Made by a program: the position numbers and the translations under genes. Below the pieces are notes generated by a model that had not been told where the DNA came from, searched no databases, and saw only the letters and a program-made list of their open reading frames with translations. DNA of 64,000 nucleotides, taken from contig NC_059548.1 in NCBI RefSeq assembly GCF_905220415.1, forward strand, positions 9,178,501 through 9,242,500. The letters run 5' to 3'. Below, in pieces: positions 25,101 to 34,100 of the stretch (its first letter is position 1; each line of letters starts with the position of its first letter). This stretch comes from Colias croceus. Its lineage: Eukaryota > Arthropoda > Insecta > Lepidoptera > Pieridae.

Positions 25101-28100
25101 TTCTATAAAAACAACGATTACAAACTACTGTATTCAACGAATTTTAATAAAACATTTATTTCCGTGATCGTTTATATGAAACAATGATATGAAATAAAAC
25201 AATACAATATGCAATATCCATATTTAGTTACATTTCTAAAAAGCTTTTTTTTTACGATTTGTTTTTACATCGTTCGTTCCTTTCCGGAAAAATAAGTCTA
25301 AAAATATGCCTGTAATTCAAAAATTAACTAGGAAATAATAAATTAAAAAAGGGTGTGAAATGCAAGAATAAGCCCAAAATCAAAAAGTTGGTGATGTAAA
25401 AGAACTATTTTTACTAATCTGTGAAGTTACCTTTTTAACTGACTTCAAAAAAAAGGAGGAGGTTATCAATTCGGCCGGTATATATTTTTTTTTGTGTCTA
25501 AAATCTTAGTATATAAACATTCTACAAAAAGTACTTAATTTGATTATTTTACATTCTTAATTATTCTCACACCCTTGAACCTTACGCCAGGTAATTTAAT
25601 AAACACACTTTGTCATGCGAAATTTATTTAGGCAAGTGAGATTTACATACTGAATTAAAAATAAATTAGACTTAATCTTATATTTTTTATTCACACCGAT
25701 CAAAACTTTCTTTCATTTCATTTCAAAGAAAGAAAACAACTAATTAATTATTTTTTTAACTGAACATCCTCGAGGGAATAAAGTCCTCCATTTAACTTCC
25801 TAATTATTTTAAACTAGCTTTCCACCTGCGGCCTCGCCCGCGTTTTAAAAGAAAAAACCGCATAGTTCCCGTTCCCGTGGGATTTCCGGGATAAAACCTT
25901 GCCTATGTTGCTCAGTAAAAATGCAGCTTTCGAATGGTGAAAGAATTTTTGTAATCGGTCCAGTAGTTTATGCGTGAAAATCATACATACATACATAATT
26001 ACAAACCTTTCCTCTTTATAATATTAGTATAGGAGTATAGATTAAGTATCTAATATCATACGTATCTATGGAGCTTTTTCATTAATATCTACTAAAAATA
26101 AACCGCAATCCACTAAATTACTACGCTCGGCACCTAAAGTATGCGAAAACTAAACTCATAGCCGTCAACAAAACAATACACAACGTAGACCCATCTCAAA
26201 TAGTTTCGAATATAACAAAGTCCACATATTTCCTCAATAAGTCTGCCCTCACATTTCTACTTATCTGAAAGGCATTTGAAACTCATTCGCCTAACAACTC
26301 CGTTCTCATTTCTTTATAGTGAAAAATATATTCGCATGACAACACTTTTGTAGCGGAGTAATGAAATAAGTTTTCTGGTTTTATAACAGCTACGTTTTCT
26401 ATTCTTGGTATTATAAAGTATAAAATGTGTGTTATTTAAAATAGGTATGTTAATGACATTGACAGTAATAATGACATTCTTAATTTCAATTAAAAATGTT
26501 GTTGTAGTTATTTTTGTTTAAAAACAATACAGTAGTCTGGAAGAGACCGCTGCCTAGCGCTAAGGCCGCCATTTGTACATACTTGCATCTGTTTGTCTTT
26601 TTCTGTGTTTTATGTAAATCTTGTGTGTGTGCAATAAAGAATTATCTATCTATCTACAGTAGCCGAATACATAAATTATTATGAATAAGTAAAAAATTAA
26701 AGAAACTTCGCCTTCTGTATCGTTCCGGCCGTTTATCCGATTATTTAAGCTATCATATTATAACAAAATAATTTCGAGGCAAGTCCCAAAAAACATATGT
26801 TGCTTGAGGGTTAATTGCACCTGTGCCCGACGGGGCTGCGAGATATTGAACAATAAAATATTTGATATGTATTATGTAGGTAATATTTGTGTTAAATATT
26901 ATTCAAATATAAATGTTTAAAGAATAAAAAACAATCGATCTCGAGTCGGGATTCGAACCCGCGTCTTTCGCCATTGAACACTCGGCCACCCTTGATCCAA
27001 ATGTTAAAAATTTGTATCAAATGTGTTGACACATTTGATACAAATGTGTGTTAAATACAACGGGAACCAATCCACTCTAACATATTAATAATATTAATCA
27101 ATAATTTCTAACAGAAAATTAGTAGAGCTTGGTAATGTATTGTATTGAAACCCCGTTCGCATTAACTATTAATACAGATTTATACGACTCTCAATTACAA
27201 TTTACTAAAATTGGCCTATTTATGATTTACCTGTAGTATCTATACATATAATAAAATCGTAGGAAAGTCAACTGTACCTACATTGAATATTTTTTTTAAA
27301 TAATAGTTGTGGCAAACTACAAACTAACAAAAATAGTTTTGAATTTGTGTGGAAAATATTGTTTGTAGATTTTTTTCTGTTTGTCTGTATGTATGTCCGG
27401 GCTAATCTAAAAAAGTACTTAATGGATTTACTTCAAATTTGGTACATAGATATACCTAGATCTGAGGAAGGATATAGGATAGAGCAAAGCCGCAGCCGGA
27501 AAGCTAGTTGAAATATAAATCTATTGAAACGGAATTCTATGACTATGTTATTGTGCCATTTGTTCTTTGAGATTTATACTTATATTGTTACTAGTAGCTT
27601 TTTCCATTGTTGTATTATTTACGTAAAAATATTTCGTTATCTGTTTTATTGTTCAATACCTGAACGTTTTGGGATATTTAAAAAGTCGAAGTCCTTTGTA
27701 AGAAAAAACTCTCTTGATTATGGCAAATAGAAAGGAAAAAGGTAAGTATACAATACAAGAAAGTGTATCCTAGACTCGTAGATAATTTGAGAGGGTACCG
27801 AATCGGTGCTCTTGAGAACATAATGTAATAATGTCTTTAATTTTAGTGTTTATTTGAGTTAAAAAATAAACGAAGTCGAGGATAAAAGCACTGCTGGTCA
27901 TAAATATGACAAACTTACTAGCTTACATTCCGCGGCTTCGCCCGCTTTGTCTAAAGCCTAATAAATTATATACTAAAACCTTCCTCTTGAAACACTCCAT
28001 CTATTAAAAAAACCGCATCAAAATCCGTTGCGTAGTTTTAAAGATTTAAGCATACAAAAGGACATAGGGACAGAGAAAGCGACTTTGTTTTGTACTATGT

Positions 28101-31100
28101 AGATAATTAATCAAAGTATTTACTTTTATCATCATAATATCTTTTAGAGTACTATAGTAGAGCCATTTTAATAGGCAACATTTGACAGTTCAACAAAATT
28201 CAACAACGTAACCTAGTAACGACGACATAGAATAACATGATATTTCGTTTTGTTAGAACTGCACATTTGGTTAACTTTTTTCAATTATGATTACATATTT
28301 ATAATAATAATGACTGATACAAGTAATTTTAAGATTTCATTTTACTGATAAACCATACTAAACTTAGTAAACAATTTCTGAATTGAAGAACTGACGTCGC
28401 TACAATTTTGTGTCAATAAACTTTTTTCTTTTTAAATACCAGAGACGTTACTCTAAAAATCGAAATCTGACATCTAGTATCGAATGCATTGATTACTTGT
28501 GAATAAAAATCATCATAAATTAATAAATTCGATTGACAAATGTTTCAAATCCGTATCGATTAATTCACTTTAATCGATGTTTTTAAGCAAGTTACCTCTC
28601 TTCGAAGATAAAATTGATAGACGTCAAATGTTGCCTATTAAATTGGCTCGACTATAAGTAACGCTATCAATCCAATGTATCCATCCATGTCCAAATCTTG
28701 TTGATTCCTAACAAATAATAATAATAAATTAATAACACAATCCTACAGAACGAATAAACAACAAAAGCTACTTTTGCGCACATTTATTTACTTCGTACAA
28801 TAATCCGCCATTGTCCTATATTCGTATTCGTTCGTCGATTGTCTCTCCCATTGTATTCTACATTCATATGTCACCTTCGATCAGAGATTCTATTCATAAC
28901 ACAAGAAACACTATTACCATATAACAAGTTTCATCATCACTACTGGGAAGTTACCGAATATTAAAGTACTGAATAATATCTTTGGAACCAATAAATTTCT
29001 ATGTTATCTATACTAATATTATAAAGAGGAAATTTTGTAATTATGTATGTAAATGTATGTATGGTTTACACGCATAAACTACTGGACCGATTTCAAAAAT
29101 TCTTTCACCATTAGAAAGCTGCATCTTCACTGAGCAACATAGGCTATATTGCATTTTCAAAAAAAGTAGAGATCCTTACCAAAAATGCAATCATGTAACC
29201 CAAGGTGTAAAAAAATCCTTAATAAAAATTCTGTCATCGCATGCGCTGTGGAATCTATTCCTTGAAGTACGAGGATGGTTTTTATGAAGATAAACGTAAA
29301 CATGTAGGTACCACGGGCGAAGCCGGGGCGGACCGCTAGTTTTGTGTACCTATAATTTTAGTAACTGTGTAGTCGAAAAATATCTTATTGCAAATTGAAC
29401 TTCTGTATGTATCTACATATAGGTAATTACAAATTTGTGTGTGAAAGTGAATATATTATAATTATTCTTCGTACACTAGTATGAAATTACAGAAATATTT
29501 ATTTGGTTCCTTACATATTTTACTTAAAGAATAAACAAAGTTAACATATTCATAAAAGTTTGTGTCTACCTAATTTCCTTATTTCACTTAACAAACACTG
29601 CATAATCTTATAGTACCAATCCGAAAAACGTCATCAAATGAAATTCAATTGCTTATTTTTCGAAGTAATTATATGAATATTGTATGAATTGCTTGTATTA
29701 ATGTGATAAACATCTCGCTTATGATAATATACAAGATGACGAACATGGCGCAAAATAGCATAAATAATAACGATTATTATCTTACCATTTACGTATGGCA
29801 TTACTCCAATTTCAGAGCACACCTTAGAAAAAATACACTCTCTATATAAACCCTCTAGAAACTCGAAAGTTCTAGAGAATAGAAAATTTTCACACAAAAA
29901 ACACAAACAAATTTCTATTCCTGTATTGTATAGTCTGTGGTCTAGTTACGTTAATACCTACCTACTATGGGCCGATTTTTCAATTCTTGGTTAAAATTTA
30001 TCCGTCCAATAAAGTAACACGAACATTTTAAAATGTCACTTGTAAACTGTCAAATAACTACGGACAAATATAATACATTTTTGAAATGGTAGTTTAATAC
30101 GTTATTCGATGAATAAGTTTTAACCAACGATTGAAAAATCAGCCCTAAATCTATTACTGTAAATATATTAAGTAGGACACTAGTTGCTATCTTTTGAGGG
30201 TTGAATGAAACAACATACAGTTATTACAATTTAAAATATTATAAGCACAGGAAAGCTTTCCGCTCCGGAAACCATTTTGTATGAGGCTACTCGAGTCAGT
30301 AAAAACGTTTTTCAAACTGTTTAGTGAGATTTATACCACCTGCCAGGTGGTTAATATAAAAACAAACACTATTTTTTTTTAAAAAGAGCGTGTGTATCGA
30401 GCACACGTGTCAGAAGTGAAACTTCTAATTGGCAAGATTTAAAGATATCAAAATCGTCGCCCTCCATGACGCGACCTAGAAATATTACTATCAAAGAAGT
30501 TTCACTTCAAAAAGAAAATCCATAATAGTAGAGTCAAAATCGCGTGTACAAAAAAATCTCACTAATTAATTATCATTAAAGGAAAAAACCTGATAACAGA
30601 GTCACTCTTCGTCTTTCATTAATATTTAAATAAAAAAATAAATACTTACTATAGAATCAACTTCAATCGCTCCGGTATACTAAACTGTAACTCTTGTAAT
30701 CTTGAGTCTGATATTGAGAAAACCCGCTCGAACGGTACCCTGTAATACCATTTGTTACCTTTGAAAATAATTCAAATAATTAGCTTTGAAGCCATGTTCA
30801 GCCATGTTAAAGTTTACAGAATTTCAAATGCAATTTTCTAACAATTAAAAAAACAGTTGAACCCGAATAAAGTATAAAACTTTTCTTAATCTAATTGAAA
30901 ATAAATAGCTTAATTTTAAAAAAGATTCGCAAATTCATTTTTTCGAATTGTTTTTTATTTATTTATTCGTGCGAAATTGACCCTCAGCATGATCTCTTTT
31001 TCAAAATGACGGGACAAGCGCTGTCACCTTAAAAAAATTGAAGTCAATTTTAAAAAATTGCGTCCTGTGAGAAACGCATGCTAGGTCCCTTAAAATGATC

Positions 31101-34100
31101 ATTTCAATGGTCTAATAGGTATATTTTTTACTAAAACTTCGTTCCCTCTAAAACTAACCCTTATCTATTTTATTCACGCTATCCACTCACCGCTCCGCGT
31201 TCGCTTCGCTCGCTACCTTCATGACGTATTTGTATACTGCAATACGTTCATCCTGTATTGATAACACGGCTTCACAACTCGACAGAATCGCAGCCACCTG
31301 CAAAAAGCTTTAGGAAAAGTATTCCCATTTTACGGAGATCCCGTAAGTTTTTTACGTTTTTGCAAGAGCCGTGTATCCGTGAAAATAACGTTACACATAA
31401 CAAGTTTGGATTATTATCTCCAGTAAGTTACATGAAAAGTGCTACAGAAAATAAAAATTTGTATGGACCAAGAACTGTGCCCCTTTATTATACTTGTGGA
31501 ATATGTATATCGATCCAAAATGAATCCGCTTTACTGCGGTTTTATAGTCGAATTCAATAGCATCTAGTTATAATATCATTCTTGGATCTGGCGAAGAAAA
31601 TAAAGTATTTTTGAACCCAAGTCAACACTTATCGTGAAATTCTGTTTTTCAAATTGATTCAATTTGCAACAATAAATAATAGAGCCAAGCTTAAATTAAT
31701 AAATAATTTATCTCCTCTCGATAATTTCATTATTTAGAGAGAACTAGCTTACAGTCCACGGCTTCGCCCGCTTTGTCTAAAACCTAATAAATTATATACT
31801 AAAACATCCTTCTTGAATCACTCTATCTATTAAAAAAATCATCAAATTCCGTTGCGTAGTTTTAAAGATTTAAGCATACAAAGGGACATAGGGACAGAGA
31901 AAGCGACTTTGTTTTATACTATGTCGCACAGCGAAAACAAGTTAAAATTATAAGAACAAAATGTTGTTACATAAAATTAAAAAAAATGAAATTTAACATA
32001 TTTAGCCCTTTCCCATGAAAAAAGTCAGCGGAAGACCTTTCATTTACATAAATAAGTAGATTAGGTAAATCAGTAGTATTTTCCACACCAAGTGACATGT
32101 ATATACAATTATATTCTTATGAAAACTTACCTTATGATCCAAGAAAAGTGAAGCGTCCACCGTGTGCGAAAGATGGGCCATAATTGTACAATTCTGTAGA
32201 ACGAGCGCCGCGTGTGGCACGAAACAAAGGACCAGCATTTGCAGGAGAAATATCTTTCGACCGCGCCTGGTTAAGAAAATATAAAATAAATGAACTGAAA
32301 ATATATTTGTCAGTTTATAAATGAAAATATTATGTATTGTAAACACAATTATTATAAGTTTTTAAAGTTACAAAAATGAAAAAAAGAACGTGAAAAAAAA
32401 ACAATTTGACAGCAATGTCAATTTGAAATTGGAATTTCGAATGTCTTTTCAGCCAGGAGCTTGTTGTTTGATTTTGTTGTTTTTTTTTAACTTTTTAATT
32501 AATTATTATCCGATGTTTTCATAAAAGTGAAAACAAAATAGTAAATTATAAATAATTTTTATATTCTATATTTAAATGAACATGAATTTAATATTTTTGT
32601 GATATGAACATAAAATCAGCTATCAATGGATTGTCAAGTTAATTGATCATTTTTGATTAAATTAAAAGTGTTATTCTTAAACACTTAATATAAAAATATA
32701 AGCCATGGTGAAAAAGTAGAATTCTAAGTAAAAGGAACATTCTTATCCTACAGAATAAAGCCCTAAACACGACAACAATACTCAAGCACAAATATCAAAC
32801 GAGTTTTGATTTCCTCTTAGTGAACAATAAAAGGTTTTAAAACCAAATTGAATTCACTGAAAACGGAGAGAAAACTGATAATTATATGTTTGCTTTAAAA
32901 TAAAAATGGCTAAAGGATATTCTTTGTTCAATGTTTAGTCCAGCTTCTATTTTTCTTACATGTTGATTTTTATTTATTTACAATTAGTATGAAAAGTACC
33001 TCAACGTTTAACTAACTATTTAGTTATTTGCGGTTAAACTACTAATATAACTCTTTATTATATATTTTTTTTTCATTATATTTTTTTTTCTGAAAACATA
33101 TTCCGATCCACGATTTTAAAAAATATTGTTTACACAAAATATAAAAACATCAGTTCCCTGCACTGCAACGATAAAAATAGCCCACAGGCCCATTTTCTGA
33201 TAAATAAATAACCGATTGCGTGCACATTATTTCGTATAATGGCACATTGCCCGCCTGAGATAATGTCCACTCAGCCTTATCCTCTGCGACCAAATAAATA
33301 AAAGAGGTTGAAAACCTCTTTGTATTCCACACACGTTCCTATTTTAAATATTTGTATTTTTTATGATATTCTATAAGCTATGGTCAACAGCTTAATACAT
33401 GTTATGTACTTTTTTATGTATGGTAAGTATAATCATTTATTACAAATTTGATAAATTTACCTACGTTTTTTTTTTAATATAAGTTCAAATTAAATTTTTA
33501 ACATAATATAATTAAGACTTACAACTTTATAGTCTATTTAATTTAATATCACTGTCTTAGAAACAATTTAGACAAATACAAGTATACACAAGTAGTTACT
33601 ATAATTATTATATTCTCTCACTCAAGTGGCAAATTTCCCTTTCCTTGAAATATTAAAATTAACATAACAAGTACAAAGTGTAAATGCTTTAATGCTTGCT
33701 GTTTCAATAAGATTAAACTCGCTCAAATCTCCAAGGTACATTTACATTCCGTCAGTTCTCTGGATACGTACGAGTAGGTACAAATAGATAATTCAATATT
33801 CACTCTTCTGGATTTCAGGTAGGATTTGCATTTGGAATAATTTAAATTCACTTTATAGTACGTATTTTCTAAAATTTGAGATTTTTTTTTTTTTTAGATA
33901 AACGTCAAAACGTTGAACATTTGCTGTCTGTGCTATTTTACCGGGAAAATATAAAAACAATAGAACAGTAGAACACTCAGATATATTTCATAAATTGCAT
34001 GTATTATGTTTTTTTTCCTTCAAATATTACGTCCGGTATCGGAGCAAAAACAGCGCATTTCGTATTATTTTCGCTTACCGTAAATTAATAACTATCTATT

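Noticed and set aside
26932..27000. tRNA gene on minus strand
   Set aside because: A- and B-box-like motifs are present, but they are about 29 nt apart and no anticodon arm or acceptor pairing can be formed; it is a tRNA-derived repeat.
31258..31560. 100-residue open frame on plus
   Set aside because: It lies antisense to cyclase exon 3, which is supported by splice phase and protein character, and has no recognisable features itself.
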